DNA of 64,000 nucleotides from G958296245 sp963664035 (GCA_963664035.2 OY760867.2:930001-994000), one strand, 5' to 3'; positions 42,988 to 51,982 are shown, numbered from the stretch's first letter. The notes: generated by a model not told the origin, from the sequence alone. A program made the numbers and translations.

Positions 42988-44145
42988 CTACTCCCTTGGC
43001 GCCGGCCCCAACACCTTGTACATCCTATCCGCGGTGCGCTCGGACGTCGGCAGCACCTCCACCACCACCCTGGAGAGACCGACCACCTCGCCGTCGGAGT
43101 CGAAGCTGTAGTTGTCCCCGATCGCGCCGCTCCAGGTGATCTCGTACATGCAGTCCTTGAAGCCGTCGGCGTCCTGGTCGTCGCCCGTCTTCTTGAGGCA
43201 CTCCGCCGCTATGTACACGTCGTCGTACGCGGAGCCCAGGTGCCACGGCAGGGTGACGTAGTTGTAGCGCTTCCTGAAGTTCGCCAGGACCTCCTGCCCC
43301 TTCTCGTTGTCGGGGTCGAGGTCGGACGTGATCGCCTTCATGCCCGTTGCCGCGTCGCCCGCGATATCCAGCGCGGTCGTTCCCACCGAGATCGTCTCCG
43401 CGTAGACCGTGCCCTCGTAGCCCATCTCCCGCGCCTGCTTGACGATAGTGCCCGCCGAGAACTCGGACTGCGGCGCCAGGTGGAGCGCGTCCGGCTCCGC
43501 CTCGAACAGCTTGGTAAGCTGCGACCTGAAGTCGGTTACGTCCGAGCCGTAGCGCTCTTCGGCCACAACCCTGCCGCCGCGCTTCTCGAACTGGGCGACG
43601 GTGGTGCGCCTCACGCCCTCGGCGTAGTCGGTAGCCTCCGTTATGGTCGCCAGCTTGCGGACCCCGTCCTCCCACAGGGTGTTCCCCGTGCCTATGCCCA
43701 CCTCCACGTCGCTGATCTGGGTGCGGAAGATGTAGTCCCCCGCCTTGGCGATGTCAGGGTTGCTCGCCAGTCCGGAGAACAGTATCACGCCGTCCGCCTC
43801 CGCCAGCGGCGCGGCGCCGAGCATCGCGCCGCTGCACGACGTCCCCAGTATTATCTTGACACCGTCCACGTCGGTCAGCTTCTTGTAGGCGGCGATGGCG
43901 TCCTTGGCGGTGCATTGGGAGTCCTCGACGACGAGCTCCAGCTTGCGCCCGTCGATGCCGCCCGCCTCGTTGATCTCGTCGGCGGCCATCTGCTTGGCCT
44001 GGTTCGCCACCGTGCCGTACGTCTCCCCTGCTCCCGTCAGGGACTCCATCACCCCGATCCTGAAAGGCTCTTCCTCGCCACCGCAGCCTAGGACCAGCAC
44101 GAGCGCCGGCACCAGGCCGAAGGCTATGAACCACTGCTTTAACAT
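42988..44145 (-). CDS. LivJ-type ABC transporter substrate-binding lipoprotein (second)
   Basis: 385 residues. The signal LKQWFIAFGLVPALVLVLGC ends in a lipobox Cys, then EEEPFRIGVMESLTGAGETYGTVANQAKQMAADEINEAGGIDGRKLELVVEDSQC, which is typical of branched-chain amino-acid/urea receptors. No ABC permease or ATPase genes adjoin. It is only distantly similar to the receptor at 582-1859. Confidence 0.9.
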   Translation of the reverse strand: MLKQWFIAFGLVPALVLVLGCGGEEEPFRIGVMESLTGAGETYGTVANQAKQMAADEINEAGGIDGRKLELVVEDSQCTAKDAIAAYKKLTDVDGVKIILGTSCSGAMLGAAPLAEADGVILFSGLASNPDIAKAGDYIFRTQISDVEVGIGTGNTLWEDGVRKLATITEATDYAEGVRRTTVAQFEKRGGRVVAEERYGSDVTDFRSQLTKLFEAEPDALHLAPQSEFSAGTIVKQAREMGYEGTVYAETISVGTTALDIAGDAATGMKAITSDLDPDNEKGQEVLANFRKRYNYVTLPWHLGSAYDDVYIAAECLKKTGDDQDADGFKDCMYEITWSGAIGDNYSFDSDGEVVGLSRVVVEVLPTSERTADRMYKVLGPAPRE

Positions 44146-44182
44146 CCCTATGGTCTCCTTGTAAGCGCCCGTGCCAACACCG

Positions 44183-47100
44183 CTACGGAGCGATAACCGG
44201 GATCTCCAGCTCGTCGAGCACGGACCTGAAGCCCTCCAGCTCGGTGCCCATCGTCTCGTTCAGGCGCGTTAGCTGCGCGTCGATCTCCTCAGAGAGCAGC
44301 GCGTATACGTCGTAGCATTGCTTCGGCGGCGCCGAATACGAGATGGCCACGGTGTCTATCAGGTCCGCGAGGCGGCCGTTCAGCTTCTTGACGAACAGGC
44401 TGCCCCTGTTCCTCTGCTCCACCCAGGAGCGGTCCGGCCGGTCCACGAGCTCGCCCTCCACGGCCAGCAGCTTCTCCTTCAGGTCCGCCGCGGCCTCGCT
44501 CAGGCGCTCGTATCCTGGGTGGCCCTCGGCGCGGCGCGCCCACTGGTCCACCTGGCCGCGCACCGCCCTCGACCGGAGCACGTCCCGCTGCGACTCCGTC
44601 AGCTTGTCGCGCAGCTCGATCAGCATCTCGAACTGCTCGCGCAGGTCGGCGTCCGTCGCCGTGATGCGCGGGTCTCGCAGGATGCGGAACCGCTGCGTCT
44701 GCGCCTCGCCGCCGGCCTCGATGCGCACCTGGTACTCGCCCGGCGGAGCCAGCGGCCCCAGGAACGGGCGCTGCTCGATCCTGTCGTCGGGCAGCCTCAG
44801 CCCGCCGGGGTAGCGCATGTCCCAGACGTAGCGGTTCGCGCCCTGCCGCGTCGACAGCCGCACCTCGGCCGGGTCCTCCGGCTCGCTGGACGCCGCCGCG
44901 ATCTCGTTGCCTGCGTCGTCCATGAAGACGAGCCTGACCTCGCCCTCGGGCCGCTCGGGCAGGTAGTAGGTGACCACCACGCCGTCCGGCGGGTTCGGGC
45001 CCGCGTCCAGGTAGCGCCGCACGGGCGCCCCCTCCGGCGTGGCGTCGGTGTAGAAGGTCGCCGGCATCCCCAGGGAGAGCCAGTAGAACTTATCGGGCCC
45101 CGGCTCCGGCGTCGCGTACGGGTTCGGCTCGATCAGGAAGCGGTAGGCGTCCTTGGGCTTGAACAGGTACGCGCCCGATTCGCCCACGCTGGTGGAGAGC
45201 TCGTGGAGCGGCGTAACGTCGTCCAGTATCCAGAACGCCCGCCCGTGAGTGCCCACGATCAGGTCGTCTTCCTTCACCACCATGTCGTGTATCGGCACGG
45301 GAGGCAGGTTGAGCTGCATACGGCTCCACGAATCCCCGTCGTCCACCGATACGTAGACCCCGCCCTCCGTGCCGGCGTACAGCAGCCCCGCGCGGGCCGG
45401 GTCCTCGCGCATCACGCGCGTGAAGTCCACATCCGAGATGCCGCCGGCGATCGCGGTCCACGTCGCGCCGTAGTCGCGGGTCCTGTACAGGTATGGCCTG
45501 TAGTCGCCGTGCTGGTACCGCGTCGTCGCAACGTAGGCCGTGCCGGCGTCGTGGCGCGAGGCGTCGATGCTGCTCACCAGCGACCACTCAGGGAAGCCCT
45601 CCGGCGTCACGTTCTTCCACGTCGCGCCGCCGTCCGTCGAGAGGTGGATCAGCCCGTCGTCGGAGCCGGCCCAGAAGACGCCCGGCGTCACCGGCGACTC
45701 GGCGAACCTCGATATCGTACACCGCTCGAAGGTCGCTATGTCGGTCAGCGGATCGAAGCCGCCCGGCTCCTCCAGGTCGTTGCGGGTCAGGTCCGGGCTG
45801 ATCACGTCCCAGCTCGAGCCGTCGTCCTCCGAGCGGAAGACGACGTTCGCCGCGCAGTAGAGCACCCCGGAGTCGTGGGGCGAGACGACGATCGGGTAGT
45901 CCCAGGCGAACCGGTACTTGCGCTCCGCGAACATGAACGATATGGCGTCCGGCCACGCGGAGATGCCGCGCACCTCCCCGGAGCCGTGGTCGTATAGCAG
46001 CGTGACCGGCCCGGCCCCGCGGTTGCTGCCGTACGCGCCGGAGTAGACGATGTTCGGGTTGTCGGGCCGCACCGCGATGTGGCCGCTCTCGGACGAACCC
46101 ACGTTGTGGCACTCCCACCACTGGATCGCGCCCCGCGTCGACCTCGACGGGACCGCCACTGCGGAGTTGTCCTGCTGCGTGCCGTAGACGCGGTACGGGA
46201 ACCGCGTGTCCGTCGTTATGTGGTAGAACTCGCCCGTCGGCTGGTTGTATATGTTCGACCACGACGCGCCGCCGTTGAAGGTCACGGACGCGCCGCCGTC
46301 GTTGCCGTTGATCATGCGGCGGGGGTTGCGCGGGTCGATCCACAACTCGTGGTGGTCCGCGTGCGTCGCCGTCACCTCGTGGAATGTGCGCCCGCCGTCC
46401 AGCGAGCGGCGCACCTTCGGGTTCAGGATGTAGACGGTCTCCGGGTCGACCGGGTCGGCGAACAGGTGGTTGTAGTAGTGGGGCCGGTTCGTCAGGTCGG
46501 GGTCGTCCGCCAGCAGCTCCCACGACTCGCCGCTGTCCTCGGAGCGGTACACGCCGCCCTTCTCGGCCTCGATGAGCGCCAATACCCTGCCCTCTCGCGG
46601 CGACGCCGCCACGGAGATGCGCCCCATCGGGCCCTCAGGCAGGCCGGGGTTCCCGGTAAGCTCGGTCCACGTGTCGCCGCCGTCGCCGCTCCTGTATATG
46701 CCGGTGCCGGGGCCGCCGCTGTGGCTCCACCAGAAGCTGCGCCGCACGTCCCACGTCGACGCGTACAGCACCCGCGGGTTGGCGCCGTCCATCGACAGGT
46801 CGATCGCGCCTGCCCTGTCCGAGCCGTACAGCACCCGCTCCCACGTCTCCCCGCCGTCCTTGGACCTGTATACGCCCCGCTCGTCGTGAGGTCCCTCCAG
46901 GTGGCCGAGCACGGCGACGTACACCAGGTTGGGGTCCTCGGGATGGACGCGGATCCGGGCGATGTGCTGCGTGTCAACCAGGCCGATGTTGGCCCAGGTG
47001 CGCCCGCCGTCGGTGGACCTGTACATGCCGTCCGCCTGCGCGGTCCACTGTAGTCTCGGCACCGCCACGCACGACTCGCCCATCCCCACGTAGATGACGT

Positions 47101-47335
47101 TGGGGTCCGAGTTCGACACCGCCAGCGCGCCCACGGCGGCGGTCTTGATATAGCCGTCGGAGATGTTCTCCCAGTACGCGCCGCCGTCCTCCGTCTTCCA
47201 GACGCCCCCGGCGCAGCCCATGTAGAAGACCGTCGGCTCCGTCGGGTGGCCCGCCACGGCCACGCAGCGCCCGCCCTTGAACGGCCCGATATTGCGCCAT
47301 CTAAAGCTCTGCAGCAGGTCAGGAGTCAGTTTCAT
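44183..47335 (-). CDS. Large BNR/sortilin-like beta-propeller protein
   Basis: 1050 residues. The first 700 contain many Asp-box (SxDGGxTW) repeats: TEDGGAYW, STDGGRTW, SKDGGETW, SGDGGDTW, SEDSGESW, SLDGGRTF, SEDDGSSW, STDGGATW, forming tandem propellers of the VPS10/sortilin or exo-sialidase type. The C-terminal part (about 830-1050) is a beta domain followed by a long helical region. No signal peptide is present, unlike many secreted relatives. Its first 50 codons are duplicated at 48213-48364. Confidence 0.85.
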   Translation of the reverse strand: MKLTPDLLQSFRWRNIGPFKGGRCVAVAGHPTEPTVFYMGCAGGVWKTEDGGAYWENISDGYIKTAAVGALAVSNSDPNVIYVGMGESCVAVPRLQWTAQADGMYRSTDGGRTWANIGLVDTQHIARIRVHPEDPNLVYVAVLGHLEGPHDERGVYRSKDGGETWERVLYGSDRAGAIDLSMDGANPRVLYASTWDVRRSFWWSHSGGPGTGIYRSGDGGDTWTELTGNPGLPEGPMGRISVAASPREGRVLALIEAEKGGVYRSEDSGESWELLADDPDLTNRPHYYNHLFADPVDPETVYILNPKVRRSLDGGRTFHEVTATHADHHELWIDPRNPRRMINGNDGGASVTFNGGASWSNIYNQPTGEFYHITTDTRFPYRVYGTQQDNSAVAVPSRSTRGAIQWWECHNVGSSESGHIAVRPDNPNIVYSGAYGSNRGAGPVTLLYDHGSGEVRGISAWPDAISFMFAERKYRFAWDYPIVVSPHDSGVLYCAANVVFRSEDDGSSWDVISPDLTRNDLEEPGGFDPLTDIATFERCTISRFAESPVTPGVFWAGSDDGLIHLSTDGGATWKNVTPEGFPEWSLVSSIDASRHDAGTAYVATTRYQHGDYRPYLYRTRDYGATWTAIAGGISDVDFTRVMREDPARAGLLYAGTEGGVYVSVDDGDSWSRMQLNLPPVPIHDMVVKEDDLIVGTHGRAFWILDDVTPLHELSTSVGESGAYLFKPKDAYRFLIEPNPYATPEPGPDKFYWLSLGMPATFYTDATPEGAPVRRYLDAGPNPPDGVVVTYYLPERPEGEVRLVFMDDAGNEIAAASSEPEDPAEVRLSTRQGANRYVWDMRYPGGLRLPDDRIEQRPFLGPLAPPGEYQVRIEAGGEAQTQRFRILRDPRITATDADLREQFEMLIELRDKLTESQRDVLRSRAVRGQVDQWARRAEGHPGYERLSEAAADLKEKLLAVEGELVDRPDRSWVEQRNRGSLFVKKLNGRLADLIDTVAISYSAPPKQCYDVYALLSEEIDAQLTRLNETMGTELEGFRSVLDELEIPVIAP

Positions 47336-47345
47336 GTGTATTGGG

Positions 47346-47810
47346 CTACCTGAGGAGTATTCTATCGAGAAGGCTCTTCTTCTCTCCGTAAGCGAGTACC
47401 TCTCCGTTCTCGACCCGGTACGGCTTCAGGACAAACCGTTCAGCGCGCGGGTCCGCCTGGAGACGGCAGAGGTTGAGGAAATCCATGCCGAGCAGCGGAG
47501 GAATCCGGCTCGGCGTACCTGGCCCAATCCCGATACCACATCTCCAAGAGACGTTCCCGACGAAGAAGAGATCAGCCAGCTCCGTGTAGTAGTCTTGGTG
47601 ACCGCCTATACCCATAGACTGGGTAATGGAGTCTTTGTCCAAGTCGGACTCCGATACGCTGAGGGCTTCCAGGCTCCTGGAATGAAGTGCAGTCCTGGAG
47701 GCGCCGGTGTCGACAAGGAAGTTGATGACTGCTCCTACTTCAAGGCGCGGTAGTGACACGAATGCAGGCACGAGTATGGCATCCCTGTAGTAGATACCCT
47801 CTATCCGCAT
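47346..47810 (-). CDS. Retropepsin-like aspartic protease
   Basis: 154 residues. INFLVDTGASRTALHSRSL carries the DTGA catalytic motif, and GIGG and PPLLGMDFLNLCRL are the flap-side and second conserved parts of bacterial retropepsin-like proteins. Active as a dimer in known cases. It overlaps the DUF5678 gene by 10 bases. The pair sits between two copies of the BNR gene 5' end. Confidence 0.82.
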   Translation of the reverse strand: MRIEGIYYRDAILVPAFVSLPRLEVGAVINFLVDTGASRTALHSRSLEALSVSESDLDKDSITQSMGIGGHQDYYTELADLFFVGNVSWRCGIGIGPGTPSRIPPLLGMDFLNLCRLQADPRAERFVLKPYRVENGEVLAYGEKKSLLDRILLR

Positions 47811-48076
47811 ATGATCGACCCAAGCATCATGTCATGCGGCTCTCTGGTTATATACTCGATCACGCACCTTGCGGCGACGCCTTCCTTGCGGGCGGCAGAT
47901 GCGGCTTCCTCAAAAGTGGCCGCGCGGCTTACGAGCCGCTCCCTGTAGACTACAACCCAGCATTCCGAGTAGAGGTCCAGCCATCCTTCATAGTTGGCCA
48001 TGAGGTATTCGCCGTCCCTCTTGAACTGGTCGAGAGAGGCTGTGATCTCCGCAGTATCCAACCCTTGCGTGATCAT
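47801..48076 (-). CDS. DUF5678-type small protein
   Basis: 91 residues. YEGWLDLYSECWVVVYRERLVSRAATFEEAASAARKEGV matches the small DUF5678 domain that commonly pairs with retropepsin-like genes. Role unknown; perhaps a substrate or inhibitor of the protease. AAGGAG lies about 9 bases before the ATG at 48076. Confidence 0.75.
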   Translation of the reverse strand: MITQGLDTAEITASLDQFKRDGEYLMANYEGWLDLYSECWVVVYRERLVSRAATFEEAASAARKEGVAARCVIEYITREPHDMMLGSIICG

Positions 48077-48212
48077 CACCGCACTCCTTCATACATCCAC
48101 CGCAAGCTCGGAGCGTCTCATCAACGTCCCGACGAATCCTAGCGTCGGTAGGATAAACCGTCAAGCAGGAGACCGGCACAACTCGATCGTGAACTCCCGC
48201 CCGCGTTCATCA

Positions 48213-48364
48213 CGTCCTCCGTCTTCCAGACGCCCCCGGCGGCAGCCCATGTAGAAGACCATCGGCTCCGTCGGGTGGCCCGCCACGGCCACGCAGCGCC
48301 CACCCTTGAACGGCCCGATATTGCGCCATCTAAAGCTCTGTAGCAGGTCAGGAGTCAGTCCCAT
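48213..48364 (-). pseudogene. Duplicated 5' fragment of the BNR propeller gene
   Basis: The reverse strand reads MGLTPDLLQSFRWRNIGPFKGGRCVAVAGHPTEPMVFYMG, nearly identical to the first residues of the gene ending at 47335, then shifts frame by one extra G. The DNA matches 47185-47335 over about 150 bases. The fragment lacks everything after codon 50. Confidence 0.88.
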
Positions 48365-48386
48365 GACGGTAGTGCGACGGATTCGT

Positions 48387-48659
48387 TCACGCCCACCCCT
48401 CGGTCTCGTCGTCCCTTATCCCGCAGGCCTCCCGGAGCAAGTCGGCGGAGTTGCCAGAGAGAGGCTTGCCCCCGAATATCTCCTGCCTCAACTCCGCGAA
48501 CAACTCATGGTCGGCTTTGCCGGATAGCGACCTCCGCATGGAGCCGCCGCCGAAGGAGCGCAGTGTTTCATAGCCGACTCGCATCAGCCAGACCTGGGCG
48601 TCCGGGCGCAGGGCCTTTTCAAAGTCAGGGTGGGAGTAGGACGACAGATGGCTGGGCAT
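48387..48659 (-). CDS. Small hypothetical protein
   Basis: 90 residues: FEKALRPDAQVWLMRVGYETLRSFGGGSMRRSLSGKADHELFAELRQEIFGGKPLSGNSADLLREACGIRDDETEG. Charged, mostly helical, no family recognised. The ADLLREACGIRDDE tail is antitoxin-like but there is no toxin gene next to it. It may be an orphan remnant. Confidence 0.4.
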   Translation of the reverse strand: MPSHLSSYSHPDFEKALRPDAQVWLMRVGYETLRSFGGGSMRRSLSGKADHELFAELRQEIFGGKPLSGNSADLLREACGIRDDETEGWA

Positions 48660-48779
48660 CGAGTCGCTGTGCTCTGCCCGTGAGCGGCTCCTTCGATGAC
48701 CAGAGCGAGCAGGCGCCTCTGAGCAGAGTCAAGGCAATGTTCCTGAGCAGGCTGAGCACTGCACCGCTACCGTGGTGCT

Positions 48780-49025
48780 ACATGACGTGACGGTCTTCGC
48801 CGAAGCTATCATCCTTGATGTGGAACAAGCTGTTCTCGATGCCCCAATGCCCTCTCATCAGTGAGAGTGCTCGCCTGGGTCCGATGTGAGACAGGCTGGT
48901 GACGGCGTACTGCACGCTTTCGACCAACTGGTTGCTTTGAGGTGTTTGACCAGCTTTCTGACCATGATCACATTGGACAGACCCGGAAAGTCGCTGTAGT
49001 CGGCAAGCTCCGATGATAGCCACAC
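48780..49025 (-). pseudogene. ISAs1-family transposase remnant
   Basis: In two frames the reverse strand reads ADYSDFPGLSNVIMVRKLVKHLKAT and then NQLVESVQYAVTSLSHIGPRRALSLMRGHWGIENSLFHIKDDSFGEDRHVM. RGHWGIENSLF and the preceding YAVTSLS are the C-terminal hallmark of ISAs1 (DDE_Tnp_1-like) transposases. The N-terminal two-thirds and the last part are gone. Confidence 0.82.
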
Positions 49026-49307
49026 GGCTGTAGCGCCTGCCTGCGCCTCCGAAGCCGCAGGCGGAGGAGTGGGCGGCTCGCCCGATGCGGCCAGAGGCGC
49101 GGACGCAGGAACGGCGGGCGTGGCGGGCGGCGTGGGGATCGGGTCCGGTATCGGGTAGATGCCCACCGCCTGAGAGTCCCTGACCTCGAAGTCAACCCTC
49201 ATGTCGACCTCGGGGGCGGCGTCATCGCTCTGCCACTCCTTCAGGGTGAAGGTGTACCGCACCCCGTCGTCGCCGAGAATGATGCTCCGAAGGCTTCCTG
49301 TCCTCAT
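49026..49307 (-). pseudogene. OB-fold-like protein truncated by the ISAs1 remnant
   Basis: Reads MRTGSLRSIILGDDGVRYTFTLKEWQSDDAAPEVDMRVDFEVRDSQAVGIYPIPDP, then a Pro/Ala-rich linker, and runs directly into transposase sequence at WLSSELADYSDFPG. The N-terminal domain is the type usually followed by a membrane domain, which is missing here. GTG 49322 is an alternative start. Confidence 0.6.
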
Positions 49308-49505
49308 TATGTGACCTTGCACTTGTCCTTCTCCCTTCCAGGACCGGCTCGAGGCGCGGAGGGCCACAGCCTCCGGGCCGGCTGTCCCGACACAGATTCG
49401 CCGCGTGGGGCGCCTATTCTATTATCCCTGCATGCGTACTCTCCTCCTACCCTAGCCGCTTATTAAACACCACTTGGAAGGCTCGTGTCATGGGATGTAG
49501 GACTA

Positions 49506-49651
49506 CCCAAATCCACCACCTCCAGGTTCAGAGCCATATCTATCGGCCATCACCCCGTAGGGGCTATCAGCGCATTCCGTAGGGGCTGGTTTCAAACCAG
49601 CCCTCCCCCCTTGCCGTAGAGCGTCACCGCCATTTAGGTGGGGGATTTGGG
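49506..49651. mobile_element. MITE, copy B (146 bp) with 5-bp target duplication
   Basis: Same termini (CCCAAATCC...GGATTTGGG) and interior as copy A at 34203-34327, plus an internal partial duplication of the CCGTAGGGGCT segment. GACTA flanks it exactly on both sides (49501-49505 and 49652-49656). The region 49368-49696 holds nothing else recognisable. Confidence 0.88.
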
Positions 49652-49696
49652 GACTAAGAATTCTTGTGCCTTGATACAAGTTCTTGAGGGAGATGG

Positions 49697-50050
49697 TTAA
49701 CGCGCGGCTTTGACGGAGTCCTCCAGGGCTTCGAGGAAGAGGGCGGCGTGCTCGAGGTCGCGGTGGGGGTGGATGGAGAGGCGGATGTACTCGATGCCGC
49801 TGACGGTACCGTAGGTGTGGCCGAAGCCTCGCTCCAGCATCCCCTCGTGTACCTTGCTCAGCTCGCAGTCGTAGGACGTGAAGCTGACCAGCGTGATCGA
49901 CGGCGGCACGACCAGCCGCAGCCCGTCGATACGATCGATGCCCTTGACGATGAAGTCCACGACCTCCAGCACGCGCCGCGTCGACTCGACGTAGCCCCTG
50001 CGCCCGAGGTGGCGCAGCACGGCCCAGGCCGAGGCCGCGCGAGCCATCAC
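49697..50050 (-). pseudogene. C-terminal remnant of a PLP-dependent decarboxylase
   Basis: Reads ARAASAWAVLRHLGRRGYVESTRRVLEVVDFIVKGIDRIDGLRLVVPPSITLVSFTSYDCELSKVHEGMLERGFGHTYGTVSG, the last quarter of group II decarboxylases / sphingosine-phosphate-lyase-like enzymes. The PLP-binding Lys region and everything before it is absent. The break coincides with a GGTTTCAAACC repeat at 50043-50078, and MITE copy B lies 40 bases past its 3' end. Confidence 0.72.
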
Positions 50051-50078
50051 CCCGTAGGGGCTGGTTTCAAACCAGCCC
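50043..50078. repeat. GGTTTCAAACC palindromic repeat at a gene break
   Basis: 36 bases identical to the core of MITE copy A, centred on the palindrome CTGGTTTCAAACCAG. It sits exactly at the truncated 5' end of the decarboxylase remnant and 15 bases from the stop of the PPOX gene. Confidence 0.85.
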
Positions 50079-50093
50079 AGGCGCTCCGCGCCG

Positions 50094-50540
50094 CTAGCCG
50101 TACCTGGGGTGCCAGCCGGCGGCCCACGTGGTGATCTTCTCCGGGCTGACCCTCAGCAGGTACCGCGGCTTGTCGATGGTCGCCTGTAGGTAGGCTAGGC
50201 CCGGCTCGCCGGCGTACCTGAGCGCCATCTCCCTGGCGATTTCGAGCATGCGCCCGGTCATGACCGCCGGGCCTTCCACGATCTCGGCGGTCCCCTCTAT
50301 CAGCACGCGCGGATGGTCCGGGTCGACGTCGTCGGCGCAGGAGACGGCGACGCGGGGCTCGTTCCTGACGTACTCGACGAAGCGGGACCTCTCGCGCGGG
50401 ATGACGTACATCGCGCCGCCGTCCCAGTACTGCCAGACGGGGACGACGTAGGGCGCCCCGTCGGGCTTCACCGCCGCCAGCCTGGCGATGATCGGACCCG
50501 CAAGCAGGGCGTCTATCTGCTCCGGCGTTAGACCTGGCAT
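50094..50540 (-). CDS. PPOX-class (pyridoxamine-phosphate oxidase-like/F420-type) protein
   Basis: 148 residues: IIARLAAVKPDGAPYVVPVWQYWDGGAMYVIPRERSRFVEYVRNEPRVAVSCAD, a split-barrel flavin- or F420-binding fold. ATG 50540 has GGAGGAG about 6 bases upstream; the frame open to 50567 is too long. Substrate unknown. Confidence 0.85.
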   Translation of the reverse strand: MPGLTPEQIDALLAGPIIARLAAVKPDGAPYVVPVWQYWDGGAMYVIPRERSRFVEYVRNEPRVAVSCADDVDPDHPRVLIEGTAEIVEGPAVMTGRMLEIAREMALRYAGEPGLAYLQATIDKPRYLLRVSPEKITTWAAGWHPRYG

Positions 50541-50733
50541 CGCAACTCCTCCGAGGTGTTCGACCACGTAAGCAATATATCAGCACTGGCGCGTTCATTG
50601 AACACCCGCGCCGTGAACCGGTTTGACACGCCGTCATCCTTGCTCTTACGATGCCGCAGGCAGCCAGGGACTGTCAGACGCTTAACCAAGCCCGGATGAA
50701 TGGACGACCCACTACTCCAGGAGGAGGTGAGGC

Positions 50734-50964
50734 ATGTTCACGTGCGCGGCCTGCCATGCCGAGGACGGTAGAGAGGAATACGTGGACGAGGTCTTCCGCG
50801 TAGGCGGACAGTATGTCCTCGTAGGCGGCATACCCGCCCTGGTGTGCGCCCGGTGCGGTGAGCAGTCCTTCAGCCGTGAGACTGCGGAGAAGGTCCGGCT
50901 CCTGGCGCATGGCGGGACCGAGGCGTCAGGGTCCATCCCCATGAAGGTCTTCGACTTCGCCTAA
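50734..50964 (+). CDS. YgiT-type zinc-finger (MqsA-like) protein
   Basis: 76 residues with two CxxC pairs (CAACHAEDG at 4-7 and CARCGEQSF about residue 52), ending MKVFDFA. The zinc-finger half of MqsA/YgiT antitoxins; the DNA-binding HTH is absent. AGGAGGAGGTGAGG precedes the ATG. No toxin gene adjoins it, so it is an orphan. Confidence 0.8.
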   Translation: MFTCAACHAEDGREEYVDEVFRVGGQYVLVGGIPALVCARCGEQSFSRETAEKVRLLAHGGTEASGSIPMKVFDFA

Positions 50965-51752
50965 TGACGCCCTACCGGCAGCTCGCCGGCGTTGGGAACA
51001 CTGGCCGATCCCTTATCGCCTGCTATCACCACCGTCACCTCGCCCTTGATCTCCGCGCCGCGCAGGCGCTCCGATAGCTCCGACAGGCGGCCGCGCTCCA
51101 CGCGCTCGAAGCGCTTGGTCAGGTCGATGCACACGGCGGCCATCCGGTCGCCCAGCGCCTCTTGCGCCTCCTCCAGCAGGGCCGCCGCGCGCCGCGGCGA
51201 CTCGAAGAAGACCAGCGTGTGGCCGCCGGCGGCCTCAGCTTCCAGGAAGCGCAACCGGCGTCCGCGCTTGCGCGGCGGGAAGCCCTTGAAAGTGTAGCTC
51301 GACGTCGGCAGCCCCGACGCCACGAGCGCCGCCGTCACCGCGCCCGCGCCCGGCAGCACCTCCACCCGGTAGCCGCGGTCGAGCGCCTCGGAGACTATCC
51401 GGTAGCCGGGGTCCGAGACGCCCGGGTAGCCCGCGTCCGAGCAGAGCGCGACCGACCTGCCCTCCTCCAGCAGCCGCAGGATGCGCGCCCCGGCTCGCTG
51501 CTCGTTGTGCTCACGGTACGAGATGACGACCGGGGGCCTGCGTATCTCGTAGCGCTGGAGAATCTTCCGAGTGCGCCGGGTGTCCTCGCACGCCAGCGCG
51601 TCCACCTCGCCGAGCGTCCGCACCGCCCGGAAGGTGATGTCCTCCATGTTGCCGATGGGGGTGGCCACCACGATGAGGCGCCCGCCCCGCTCAGGCTCGC
51701 CGCCGTCCGCTCTCTCCAAGGCACTGCTCCATCCCCTGTGGGCCAGCGTCAT
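50961..51752 (-). CDS. rsmI: 16S rRNA (cytidine-1402-2'-O)-methyltransferase RsmI
   Basis: 263 residues. LIVVATPIGNMEDITFRAVRTL, ACEDTRRTRKIL, SYREHNEQ, LCSDAGYPGVSDPGYRIVSEA and LPGAGAVTAALVASGLPTSSYTFKGFPPRK are RsmI signatures. The enzyme methylates C1402 in the decoding centre. Start may be any of several early codons. Its last 4 bases overlap the convergent YgiT gene. Confidence 0.95.
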   Translation of the reverse strand: MTLAHRGWSSALERADGGEPERGGRLIVVATPIGNMEDITFRAVRTLGEVDALACEDTRRTRKILQRYEIRRPPVVISYREHNEQRAGARILRLLEEGRSVALCSDAGYPGVSDPGYRIVSEALDRGYRVEVLPGAGAVTAALVASGLPTSSYTFKGFPPRKRGRRLRFLEAEAAGGHTLVFFESPRRAAALLEEAQEALGDRMAAVCIDLTKRFERVERGRLSELSERLRGAEIKGEVTVVIAGDKGSASVPNAGELPVGRH

Positions 51753-51772
51753 TCTAGCCTACCCGCCGGGTG

Positions 51773-51975
51773 GTAACTGTTCAGACTAGGTGAGAGTGTA
51801 AGCATGTCCCCCCTTTCTGTCATTCCGAGCGCAGCGAGGAATCTAAGGCCGTCTCCCTCCGGTTGACGTTGGATTCGCAGGAGGAGGTCTTTAGATTCTT
51901 CACTCCGCTGCGCTACGTTCAGAATGACAATACGGGGTGACTCTCACGATTTAACTCATGGAGACTGAACAGTTT
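51773..51975. mobile_element. Nested MITE of about 200 bp with 9-bp target duplication
   Basis: Outer inverted repeats AACTGTTCAGACT (51775-51787) and AGACTGAACAGTT (51962-51974) continue inward as GGTGAGAGT/GACTCTCAC. Inside is a second element, 51818-51929, ending in TGTCATTC...GAATGACA with further inverted arms (GAGCGCAGCGAGGAATCT against AGATTCTTCACTCCGCTGCG). CGCCGGGTG flanks the whole on both sides (51764-51772 and 51976-51984). No coding capacity. Confidence 0.85.
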
Positions 51976-51982
51976 CGCCGGG

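Noticed and set aside
44318..45997. 559-residue open frame on the plus strand
   Set aside because: Antisense of the BNR propeller gene; Arg/Val/Leu-rich, no recognisable domain.
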